Positions 47,810 through 58,580 of a DNA stretch of 64,000 nt are shown here, piece after piece. The stretch is from Panicum virgatum (taxonomy: Eukaryota; Streptophyta; Magnoliopsida; Poales; Poaceae): positions 21,959,033 through 22,023,032 of the forward strand of contig NC_053153.1 of NCBI RefSeq assembly GCF_016808335.1, read 5' to 3'. The position numbers were made by a program, and so were the translations under genes. The notes beneath the pieces were generated by a model. It saw only the letters and a program-made list of their open reading frames with translations, had not been told where the DNA came from and ran no database searches. Position 1 is the stretch's first letter; every line of letters starts with the position of its first letter.

Positions 47810-48370
47810 ACTACCAAATTTCAGACAGCCCAGAATTTTTCTAAATTTCACAATTTCAACTTTGAATTGGGATCATTGCTCAAATAAAATTCCAAAAATC
47901 TCAAAACTAGCATGAACACCATCCAAAGACTCATATAAGTGAGTAAGAACGAGAAATCAAAAATAAATCAAGTAAAATCAAGAAAACTCATAAATAGCCC
48001 ATAAAAGCCTCAAAAATTCAGAATTTTGTACCAAGGAGTGCACAAAAGAACCAAATGTCATAAGAACTAGTTTTCAAGCCACATTTGAGAAGTAAATGAC
48101 TTTTAACTCATTTTTCAATTTGCAAAAAGATTGTTCATCCAAAAGCAAGGTTTAACACAAATAAGTTAGCAAGCCAACAAATATTTCCAATGAATTTCTC
48201 ACAACTAGAAAAAGAAACTTGTATGTTGTAGCACTTGGACTTCATTGTTTTGATTTGGCATTGGGTTGTATATATGCAAAGAAAATTTGAATTCCTTGAT
48301 TCAATCATAAGATCAAGAATATGAATTTTATTTGAATCAAGCCTCCAATGCCTTTGGTACCTACACACAT

Positions 48371-50419
48371 TCATCTACGTTTTGATGGTACCCAAACTAG
48401 GTTGGGTCCTCTCAAGTTAGGAGCAACATACTTTGGCAATGCCTTAGTATGAATAGCGGGATGTTTTGCAATACTAACAAATGAGGTACCATTACCATCC
48501 TTTCTAAGCATAATATTTGCATCAATTGAAATAGGCTTAGAATTCTTACCTAAGGGACATGAATAAGCCATGTGTCCCCTTTCCCGGCATAAGTAGCATC
48601 TTCTCTTTTGTTGAGCCTTTTCTTCCTTACTTATTTGATGCTTCTCATTGCCTTGCTTCTCATTGTTTGCTTGAGCCTTCTTCTCAAACTTGTTTGGGCA
48701 ACCCGAAGCTAGGTGACCCAATATTGCACAACTATGGCACTTGATGTGAGCATGTGGATTCTTCTCTTGAATCTTGTTCTTGCTCAACTTCTTGGCATCT
48801 TGAATGTGAGTTGGATGCCTTGTTCTTGCCTTGCCACCCCTTCTTGTTCTCTTTTTCATCATCTTCAAGTCATCAACTTGATCATCATGGTTGATCTTGA
48901 CTTGAGGTTGGGGTACCTTCTCTTGCTCAACTTGTGGTTTTGGTTGAGGTTCTTGTTGCTTCACCAATTGCTTGGTTGGGCACATTGAGGTGAGGTGACC
49001 CCAAGTGCGGCACTTGAAGCATTTGATATGTTTAAGCTTCTCTTCTTCCTTCTTCAACTTTAGCTTTTCTTTGTTGGGGCAACCATTTGCAAGATGTCCC
49101 ATCTCATGGCATTGAAAGCACATGAAATGAGATAGCTTCATTTCTTCTTGCTTCTTCATCTTTCTATTATATTTATTTTTGCTCCATTTCTTGCCTTTGC
49201 CTTTGCTCTCGATGAAACCAATGCCACTCATGTCACCGAAGCTTCTTTGATTTTTGATTATGCTTTCAAGGGTGACTTTTGATTTTGTCCATCTCTCTAT
49301 CTTGTTGCTCAAATACTTCACTTGACTTTGGAGCTCTTTATTTTCTTCTACAAGGTTAGTCTCATATTGCATAGTAGAAGAAGAACAAGCATCTATATGT
49401 GAAGTACATGGCATAGACAATAAATCATCACATGAGGTGGATACATGTTTTTTGCCTACATCACAAGGGTTAGCAACATTTTGCAATTGATCCTTTGACC
49501 CATGTGATGAGCTCTCACTAGTTTTAATTTCTTTATTAGAAAGCTTGCTAGTGAGTAAAGCATGATCTAGTACCAAATTTTCATGAGCAACACTAAGCTC
49601 CTCATGAGTCAATTTTAGCTCCTCATGTGAACAACTTATGACATAAAGTAGATGCTTTTGTTGTTCACATGTGTCTTTGAGAAAAGAGTTTTCTTTTTCA
49701 AATTTGATTGTTTTGGCTAACACTTCCTCAAATAATTTAGTCATGCTAGCATATCTATTCAAGAGCTCATCATATGAATTAGGATCAATCATATTGCAAT
49801 TTGATACCTTTTTGTCACCTTGTGACATGAAGCAATGTGATGATGGAGATGAGCTTGAAGTATAAATATCATCCATGCATGAACCACCTTTATTAACAAG
49901 TGTGCTTGGAATAGGATCATCATTTGCAACACTTGAATTATCACCATCAATTATATCAATTGAGCTTGTTGTAGTTAGATCATTATCATCATCATCATCA
50001 TCACTTGACCATGAGGTGGAGCAATCTTCCACAAGTACCATGTCGTGAATATGCTCACCATCCTTATGCACTTCTTCCTTGGCCTTAAAATCATCATCAT
50101 CATTGGAGGCCGCCCCATATTTCTTATTGAGATAACTCCAAATCTCGTGTGCGGTTTTCATATCCATGATCTCATCAAGTATACAATTATGCAAAGATCT
50201 AAATAAAATGTTAGTAGCTTGGATATCTAGATCTAGCCATTTCTCTTGTGTTGGAGTTAGATTTCCTTCATCTAACACATGAGAAAATCCTACATCCACC
50301 ATCCACCACATTTGAGGGCAAATAAATTCAAAATTGCATATCATCCAAGTTTTCCACCGTGTAAAGTGTGTGCCATCAAAAATGTGTGGACACTCAACAT
50401 CTAACCCATAAGTCGCCAT
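48371..50419 (-). CDS. Retrotransposon gag with four CCHC zinc knuckles (unit 1)
   Basis: A 682-residue Ty1-copia-type Gag. The N-terminal copia gag region has FDGTHFTRWKTWMICNFEFI and AHEIWSYLNKKYG (about 14-102); an acidic Asp/Ser-rich stretch (about 103-190) and a coiled-coil-like part (about 215-390) follow. Four CCHC knuckles (CX2CX4HX4C) are at 434-447, 467-480, 561-574 and 608-621, separated by Lys/Glu/Gln-rich linkers. Family knowledge: Gag packages the element RNA in virus-like particles. There is no pol after it, so replication would need enzymes from a relative. The open frame extends upstream through the primer binding site, but the first ATG is at 50419. Residue differences from unit 2 were not seen. 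Confidence 0.92.
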   Translation of the reverse strand: MATYGLDVECPHIFDGTHFTRWKTWMICNFEFICPQMWWMVDVGFSHVLDEGNLTPTQEKWLDLDIQATNILFRSLHNCILDEIMDMKTAHEIWSYLNKKYGAASNDDDDFKAKEEVHKDGEHIHDMVLVEDCSTSWSSDDDDDDNDLTTTSSIDIIDGDNSSVANDDPIPSTLVNKGGSCMDDIYTSSSSPSSHCFMSQGDKKVSNCNMIDPNSYDELLNRYASMTKLFEEVLAKTIKFEKENSFLKDTCEQQKHLLYVISCSHEELKLTHEELSVAHENLVLDHALLTSKLSNKEIKTSESSSHGSKDQLQNVANPCDVGKKHVSTSCDDLLSMPCTSHIDACSSSTMQYETNLVEENKELQSQVKYLSNKIERWTKSKVTLESIIKNQRSFGDMSGIGFIESKGKGKKWSKNKYNRKMKKQEEMKLSHFMCFQCHEMGHLANGCPNKEKLKLKKEEEKLKHIKCFKCRTWGHLTSMCPTKQLVKQQEPQPKPQVEQEKVPQPQVKINHDDQVDDLKMMKKRTRRGGKARTRHPTHIQDAKKLSKNKIQEKNPHAHIKCHSCAILGHLASGCPNKFEKKAQANNEKQGNEKHQISKEEKAQQKRRCYLCRERGHMAYSCPLGKNSKPISIDANIMLRKDGNGTSFVSIAKHPAIHTKALPKYVAPNLRGPNLVWVPSKRR

Positions 50420-50456
50420 CCTCTCGGGTCGGTAAGGACCACAAATGAGAGACCTC

Positions 50457-50469
50457 GGCTCTGATACCA
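50457..50469 (-). other. Primer binding site, unit 1
   Basis: TGGTATCAGAGCC, two bases from LTR 2, identical to the other units. Confidence 0.85.
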
Positions 50470-50471
50470 CT

Positions 50472-53239
50472 TGTAGGGTCGAGATGGCGGACTAGAGGGG
50501 GGGTGAATAGTCCTTTCTAAAACTAATTGCGCCGGCTAACCGAAACTTATGCGGAATTGAAACTATTCGCTTAGCCAAGACTACACCCCTCTAACTATAA
50601 CTCTAAGGCACCTCCAAAAAAGATCCTACACAAAGCAAATGGAGTGCCAAGCTAGTAAGAGCTCTCTTAATAAATCTAATGCCAAGACACACAAGCCTAA
50701 GCACTAGTACTTCACAAACCGCGGGAGCTCCTACACAATTCTAATGAGCAAAAGCACAAAGCCAACCTAAGCTCACTAGATGCTCAAGGACAAGGATACA
50801 CAATCCAAATCCAAGAGCTCAACTTGCTTAGTTACACAATCTAAGCAAGAGCAACTAATTAAGCTACACAAGCTAACTAGATACACTAGGATCTCTACTT
50901 CTAGCTACACAAGCAAGAAGTTGATTAGCAAGCTACACAAGCTAACTAATCACTAGAGAGCAACTACACAAGCACAAGATATAGAACAATGTAAATACAA
51001 TGCTTGTGATTTGGAGAAAGCAAACCACCGAGAAGAGTAGACAAAGTTGACACGGTGATTTTTATCCCGAGGTTCACTTGGTTGCCACCAAGCTAATCCC
51101 CGTTGAGACAAGCTCCAAGGTTGCCGCCGATCCTCTTGCTAGTGGTGACTCTCAAGTCACACTCTCCCACGTGGAGTGCTCACACCGAGCTCTAGCACAT
51201 GATCCGGCCGGACCACTTGTTGCTTTTCACGTCTCGCTCAACTAGAGTTGCTCTTCGCGGCTCCCGCGGGGTGAGCACAATACCCCTCACAAACTCTTCT
51301 CCGGAGCACCGCACAAACTTCTTGCGGGCTTCAACGGAGTCTCTTGCCACCAAGCCGTCTAGGAGGTGGCAACCTCCAAGAGTAACAAGCACACCGGCTT
51401 GCAACACGATCACCTAGTGCCACTCGATGCAATCTCTCAAAGCAATCGCACTAGAATCGCTCTCTCACTCGATCGGATGAATACTATCAAGTTAGAGTGA
51501 GTAGAGGGCTCTCAAGCACTCTCACACATGGACACTAAGTCCCCAAAGTGCTCAGCACTCACAAATGGCCGGCCACACCCTCTATTTATAGAGGGAGGCC
51601 CCAAACTAGCCGTTACACTCAAATCCCGTGAAAACTGAGTTTTCGCGGACTGTCCGCCTCACAAAAACCGGACTGTCCGCCATTTAAAACCAACGGCTAG
51701 AACTGCAATGATTATGTGTCAGAGTCGACCGTTAGAGCCCCGGGCGGACTGTCCGCGCCCCTGGGGCGGACTGTCCGCGGTTCAAAACTTCGAACCAACC
51801 GATTTGCAAACGTCTCTGACTAAATCTGGAAGTTACCGGCGGACTGTCCGCTCCCCAGGGGCGGACTGTCCGCAGTTCAAAACGTGAGCACACACAGAAA
51901 CCGCAGTGTTTCTGTCCCAGAAATTTCAGTAGGAGGCGGACCGTCCGCCCCCAAGGACCGGACGGTCCGCAGGTCATTTTGGGCACCCAAGACAGAACAA
52001 CCAAGTTTCTGCGCCCGTTTCAGCTTTTAAAGGCGGACCGTCCGCCCCCATGGACCGGACGGTCCGCAGGTCATTTTAGACCACCCACAGAGCCAAAAAC
52101 GGTTCTGTTTGAGCTCAACTGAGATAACGGCGGACCGTCCGCCCCTCAAGGGCGGACCGTCCGCAGGTCTAGGGCGGACCGTCCGCAGGTCTATTTCCAG
52201 CAGAAATGTACCTCGGTAAAACGACCATAACTCTTAGCTCCGATGTCCAAATTAGGTGATCTTGAACTCTATGGAAAGCTAATTCAGAGGGCTACACAAC
52301 CCAACTGAATTCTTGATCCAAAACACAATGGATCAAAGCAGTATTCCACTCCAAGAGCCACCTAATTTCCGGAGAACACCGAAAAATCTTTCTTACTTCC
52401 CAATGTTGATCAACATCAACTCCAACTCTTTCTCCTTTGCAAATGTGCCAACACAACCACGTGAACAACACCATGTGCATGTGTGTTAGCATTTCACAAT
52501 CATTTTCAAAGGATTTTCACTTGATCTCACCACGCCACTCGATCCTAGCTACATTGCAATGTTAGATCGCTCAAGTGGCACTAGATGACCGATATGCAAA
52601 CAAGTTTGCCCCTCTTGATAGAACGGCCATCTATCCTAAATCCGGTCATGCACTTCTCTACACAACCTTTGACCGGTGAAATGAAATGCCCTACAAGTCA
52701 TACCTTTGCCTTGCGCATTCCATTTCATCTTTCCAAATATTGATGCCACACAAGCACCAAACTCCATCAAGCCTTTTGATCATCTTCATGAGTCAACACT
52801 TGGCTTGATCTTTCTTAAATGATATGATCCACTCCATATCATCACATGACCTCTTTGGTCCATCGATCTTGACCTTGCTCGCTCTTCACCGTTGCCTCGG
52901 TCCATCGGCGCCAAATCTTGCCCAAGCTTCACCGCCTCGCGGTCCATCGCTTCAAAGCCTTGACTTGCCCTTCTCCATTGCAACCGGTCCATCAAGCCAA
53001 GCATTGTCTTGATCTTCTCCACTTTGGTCACATGACTCCATGTCATGTCTCATATGCAATGAGCTCCTCGATCACACTATATGAGCATAGCATCAATCCC
53101 TTAGCCATTTCTCCACCATGGCACATGTTGTTCATACTAGTGTCTTTGTGTGGACTAATTTCCTGTGTATCTCAACATAAACACTTATTAGTCCACCTAA
53201 GTTGTCACTCAATTACCAAAACCAAACAAGGGCCTTTCA
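50472..53239 (-). mobile_element. Array LTR 2 (shared)
   Basis: 2,768 bp. It serves as 3' LTR of unit 2 and 5' LTR of unit 1. Palindrome cluster 51645-52186, TATA box 51582-51591. Nearly identical to LTR 1. Confidence 0.92.
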
Positions 53240-56200
53240 ATCTCCCCCTTTTTGGTAATTGATGACAACTCTACAAAGATATGGAAATTAAGCATATTCC
53301 AAGCTAGCACTTCACACATGTGTAAATAGCTAACTTGGTTTGGATTTTATGTTTCTTATCCACCATTAAGACCACTTGTAAAGATTGGATAAGCACCATA
53401 AAAATCCGACTTGGTAGTGATAACTCCCCCTACATGTGTGCTCAAGAGATTTGGTTTTAAACTCACACACATGCATAAATATGAAATTTGTGGGATTGTT
53501 ATCACTACTAAGTGATGCTAAGGTATATAGGATAAACCTTTGAAGCGTGATACCAATTTGAGTTGCATCCTTGGAGTTCATTCCTTAGCATCAATGAGTA
53601 ACTAGACATTCATCAAAAACTCAAGATACCTCATGAGATCAACAATATTAGCAAGGCTCTTGATCCATTTGTAAAAAAAAATGTCTAGCTACAATCTATG
53701 CATGCTAGTTATCAAATCATCAATTAAGTTCTATGACTAGCATACATCACACACAAGCAATGCATATATAAATTTTAAAACTTATGCAAATGCAAGCAAG
53801 CACATGAATATGCACATATCAAATGCAAACAACTAAGTTCATGAGCTTGCTCCCCCTACTTGTGTGCTCCTCTTGTCCAAGAATATTGATCCTCCTCAAT
53901 ATTGCCCCTCTTGATCCATGTCCATGATCGTACTATCATCTCATCTCTCCCTTTGTCATCCAAGGATAATTCATATCTTTGTTCATTTCTCTCCCCCTTT
54001 GTCATCAATGACCATAAAAAGGGCCGAAGCCACATGAAATTGGCCATGTGAAGATCAATGGCTACCACTTGAGGTTGTACCTCTTGTACTTATAGGGTTA
54101 CCACTTGAATACCCCTTGTAGGCAATCATATGAAGCGTTTGTGATTTGATACAAAGAGTTGGACTTGGGTAGATGGTTGAGTCTTGAATCTTCATTTTTG
54201 ATGGACACTTTCAATTTGATTGGAATTGACACCACTTGTAACAACAACATGTGGAAGCATGAAGATCACCTTGAAATGCCACATGTAGGATACTAGTAGG
54301 ATCCTTGACCTTGATACTTTGTAGTGGGGCTCCTCCCCCTATGTCAAAGAGTTTTGTCAATCTACTTGAATCTTGAGCTCTTCTTGATGAGGATAGCTTT
54401 CTTGATTTGAATTGATCACTTAAAGTTGAGGATCACTTGTGGAACCACCATTGTTGTACTAGATCTACTTGAATGAGTACCACTTGTATGACCATGTATA
54501 TCACTTGTAGAGATACAATGATATACCTTTTGTTGAATCTAGTATCATTTGTAAAATTATGATGGATCACCTTGTGGAATTTGACATTGATAACCAATTC
54601 TTGAACTAGATTGTTTCCATGAGCTTCTTTCTTTTTGACTTGATCTAGACTACTTGCCCAAAAAAATTCAACTCGGTTTGAACCAATGACAAGCTTCTTC
54701 ACACCTCATTCTAAGGGTTATCTTGACAATGTTGAATTAAACACTTGAAAGCTCATTTTCTAGATCAACTACTTCGGTTTACTAGCTCATGAACATGTCA
54801 TATGTTACCACTAGATCATATCTAGCATAGAAGCAATAGTGGCATCATAAAACATTTAAATTTATTTTATTTTTCATGAATGATCACTATATATGACTAT
54901 ATGCATTAATCATGTCCTTAGCATAGTATGAATGCATATGTCAAGCAATTTCACCTTGCTATGTTGGAGTAGAGGATAGTCATTAGATTCCAATTTAGCT
55001 CTCCAACTAGTATCATGAAGTCCAATTATAATAGCTTGGTGAAGACAATGAATGTCAATATGAAAACCATTCTTCACCCATATGAAATAAATATCCCTTA
55101 TCATCAAATGCACTATCTTGTTGTGGTTGGCTTGCTTCATCTCTTTGATCCTTGCTTGCATGAGAGAATACCATTTGAATATCACTTGAATTTTCATGAA
55201 TCTCTCTACTTTGGGTGTTGCTTGTTTTTTTTTTTGATCAACTCATTTGATATTTTCAACTAAGAATCTCCAATGACTCTAGATCACCACTTCCATATTG
55301 GCCTTCCAAGCACCTTGCTTGTCAATCCCATTGTTGGGCGGCTTGGTCCCTCTCTAGGGAGAAGTGATCTATCCAAGAACCATTCTTGACACTCATTTGA
55401 GATGAATTTAGTTGATTGATCAGACAATGGACTTGTTATGATGAGTAATTTTGGAGTCTGCTCTAAGTCCTTTTTCTTTCTACTTGAGGTTGGTCTTGAT
55501 TCTCAACTTGAGTACTAAAAGTGTGCCAAAAATACTTCACAATCAAATGGCCTTGTACCCAATACTCGTCATGCTTCTAGATTATTTCAAAACCAAACCT
55601 AGGTTCCTCAACCACTTGTAAAGATGATCAACTTGAGGACCTTTCAATTTAAGTGACTCAAGATTAATCCAATATTTGTCACTTTTCTGGGCAGATTCAA
55701 CTTGTCTCAGGCGGACCGTCCGCGGTATACTTGGCGGACCGTCCGCGCTTGCATAGTGGGCATATCATCGGTGTAACCGAAGCTTACCGGTGCATCTGGC
55801 GGACCGTCCGCGATCCATGGGCGGACTGTCCGCGCTTTAATTTTCTGCTGATCAGAGCCTCTGGTAAACAAGTCTCATTAACTGCGGACCGTCCGCCTCT
55901 TACCCGCGGACTGTCCGCACTACCAAATTTCAGACAGCCCAGAATTTTTCTAAATTTCACAATTTCAACTTTGAATTGGGATCATTGCTCAAATAAAATT
56001 CCAAAAATCTCAAAACTAGCATGAACACCATCCAAAGACTCATATAAGTGAGTAAGAACGAGAAATCAAAAATAAATCAAGTAAAATCAAGAAAACTCAT
56101 AAATAGCCCATAAAAGCCTCAAAAATTCAGAATTTTGTACCAAGGAGTGCACAAAAGAACCAAATGTCATAAGAACTAGTTTTCAAGCCACATTTGAGAA

Positions 56201-56479
56201 GTAAATGACTTTTAACTCATTTTTCAATTTGCAAAAAGATTGTTCATCCAAAAGCAAGGTTTAACACAAATAAGTTAGCAAGCCAACAAATATTTCCAAT
56301 GAATTTCTCACAACTAGAAAAAGAAACTTGTATGTTGTAGCACTTGGACTTCATTGTTTTGATTTGGCATTGGGTTGTATATATGCAAAGAAAATTTGAA
56401 TTCCTTGATTCAATCATAAGATCAAGAATATGAATTTTATTTGAATCAAGCCTCCAATGCCTTTGGTACCTACACACAT

Positions 56480-58528
56480 TCATCTACGTTTTGATGGTAC
56501 CCAAACTAGGTTGGGTCCTCTCAAGTTAGGAGCAACATACTTTGGCAATGCCTTAGTATGAATAGCGGGATGTTTTGCAATACTAACAAATGAGGTACCA
56601 TTACCATCCTTTCTAAGCATAATATTTGCATCAATTGAAATAGGCTTAGAATTCTTACCTAAGGGACATGAATAAGCCATGTGTCCCCTTTCCCGGCATA
56701 AGTAGCATCTTCTCTTTTGTTGAGCCTTTTCTTCCTTACTTATTTGATGCTTCTCATTGCCTTGCTTCTCATTGTTTGCTTGAGCCTTCTTCTCAAACTT
56801 GTTTGGGCAACCCGAAGCTAGGTGACCCAATATTGCACAACTATGGCACTTGATGTGAGCATGTGGATTCTTCTCTTGAATCTTGTTCTTGCTCAACTTC
56901 TTGGCATCTTGAATGTGAGTTGGATGCCTTGTTCTTGCCTTGCCACCCCTTCTTGTTCTCTTTTTCATCATCTTCAAGTCATCAACTTGATCATCATGGT
57001 TGATCTTGACTTGAGGTTGGGGTACCTTCTCTTGCTCAACTTGTGGTTTTGGTTGAGGTTCTTGTTGCTTCACCAATTGCTTGGTTGGGCACATTGAGGT
57101 GAGGTGACCCCAAGTGCGGCACTTGAAGCATTTGATATGTTTAAGCTTCTCTTCTTCCTTCTTCAACTTTAGCTTTTCTTTGTTGGGGCAACCATTTGCA
57201 AGATGTCCCATCTCATGGCATTGAAAGCACATGAAATGAGATAGCTTCATTTCTTCTTGCTTCTTCATCTTTCTATTATATTTATTTTTGCTCCATTTCT
57301 TGCCTTTGCCTTTGCTCTCGATGAAACCAATGCCACTCATGTCACCGAAGCTTCTTTGATTTTTGATTATGCTTTCAAGGGTGACTTTTGATTTTGTCCA
57401 TCTCTCTATCTTGTTGCTCAAATACTTCACTTGACTTTGGAGCTCTTTATTTTCTTCTACAAGGTTAGTCTCATATTGCATAGTAGAAGAAGAACAAGCA
57501 TCTATATGTGAAGTACATGGCATAGACAATAAATCATCACATGAGGTGGATACATGTTTTTTGCCTACATCACAAGGGTTAGCAACATTTTGCAATTGAT
57601 CCTTTGACCCATGTGATGAGCTCTCACTAGTTTTAATTTCTTTATTAGAAAGCTTGCTAGTGAGTAAAGCATGATCTAGTACCAAATTTTCATGAGCAAC
57701 ACTAAGCTCCTCATGAGTCAATTTTAGCTCCTCATGTGAACAACTTATGACATAAAGTAGATGCTTTTGTTGTTCACATGTGTCTTTGAGAAAAGAGTTT
57801 TCTTTTTCAAATTTGATTGTTTTGGCTAACACTTCCTCAAATAATTTAGTCATGCTAGCATATCTATTCAAGAGCTCATCATATGAATTAGGATCAATCA
57901 TATTGCAATTTGATACCTTTTTGTCACCTTGTGACATGAAGCAATGTGATGATGGAGATGAGCTTGAAGTATAAATATCATCCATGCATGAACCACCTTT
58001 ATTAACAAGTGTGCTTGGAATAGGATCATCATTTGCAACACTTGAATTATCACCATCAATTATATCAATTGAGCTTGTTGTAGTTAGATCATTATCATCA
58101 TCATCATCATCACTTGACCATGAGGTGGAGCAATCTTCCACAAGTACCATGTCGTGAATATGCTCACCATCCTTATGCACTTCTTCCTTGGCCTTAAAAT
58201 CATCATCATCATTGGAGGCCGCCCCATATTTCTTATTGAGATAACTCCAAATCTCGTGTGCGGTTTTCATATCCATGATCTCATCAAGTATACAATTATG
58301 CAAAGATCTAAATAAAATGTTAGTAGCTTGGATATCTAGATCTAGCCATTTCTCTTGTGTTGGAGTTAGATTTCCTTCATCTAACACATGAGAAAATCCT
58401 ACATCCACCATCCACCACATTTGAGGGCAAATAAATTCAAAATTGCATATCATCCAAGTTTTCCACCGTGTAAAGTGTGTGCCATCAAAAATGTGTGGAC
58501 ACTCAACATCTAACCCATAAGTCGCCAT
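56480..58528 (-). CDS. Retrotransposon gag with four CCHC zinc knuckles (unit 2)
   Basis: 682 residues, no difference found from the unit 1 Gag (48371-50419), with the same domain order. The intact reading frame in both full copies points to a recent array. Start chosen at the first ATG (58528). Confidence 0.92.
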   Translation of the reverse strand: MATYGLDVECPHIFDGTHFTRWKTWMICNFEFICPQMWWMVDVGFSHVLDEGNLTPTQEKWLDLDIQATNILFRSLHNCILDEIMDMKTAHEIWSYLNKKYGAASNDDDDFKAKEEVHKDGEHIHDMVLVEDCSTSWSSDDDDDDNDLTTTSSIDIIDGDNSSVANDDPIPSTLVNKGGSCMDDIYTSSSSPSSHCFMSQGDKKVSNCNMIDPNSYDELLNRYASMTKLFEEVLAKTIKFEKENSFLKDTCEQQKHLLYVISCSHEELKLTHEELSVAHENLVLDHALLTSKLSNKEIKTSESSSHGSKDQLQNVANPCDVGKKHVSTSCDDLLSMPCTSHIDACSSSTMQYETNLVEENKELQSQVKYLSNKIERWTKSKVTLESIIKNQRSFGDMSGIGFIESKGKGKKWSKNKYNRKMKKQEEMKLSHFMCFQCHEMGHLANGCPNKEKLKLKKEEEKLKHIKCFKCRTWGHLTSMCPTKQLVKQQEPQPKPQVEQEKVPQPQVKINHDDQVDDLKMMKKRTRRGGKARTRHPTHIQDAKKLSKNKIQEKNPHAHIKCHSCAILGHLASGCPNKFEKKAQANNEKQGNEKHQISKEEKAQQKRRCYLCRERGHMAYSCPLGKNSKPISIDANIMLRKDGNGTSFVSIAKHPAIHTKALPKYVAPNLRGPNLVWVPSKRR

Positions 58529-58565
58529 CCTCTCGGGTCGGTAAGGACCACAAATGAGAGACCTC

Positions 58566-58578
58566 GGCTCTGATACCA
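58566..58578 (-). other. Primer binding site, unit 2
   Basis: TGGTATCAGAGCC, two bases from LTR 3. Confidence 0.85.
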
Positions 58579-58580
58579 CT

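Larger units (their letters stand above)
45131..50471 (-). mobile_element. Array internal region 1
   Basis: 5,341 bp between polypurine tract and LTR 2. It holds only gag (48371-50419). The 3.2 kb between gag and the polypurine tract (45145-48370) has only short frames; I see no protease, integrase, reverse transcriptase or RNase H motif. A second set of six GCGGACNGTCCGC motifs lies at 47602-47809. Confidence 0.88.
53240..58580 (-). mobile_element. Array internal region 2
   Basis: 5,341 bp, the same length as internal region 1. The few differences noticed are single bases (for example near 53934, 54143, 54775 and 55905). Same content: gag only, palindrome cluster at 55711-55918. Confidence 0.9.

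Noticed and set aside
50420..50470. Gag start at the primer binding site (699 codons)
   Set aside because: The upstream extension begins at GTG and overlaps the tRNA primer site; the first ATG (50419) is the likelier start.
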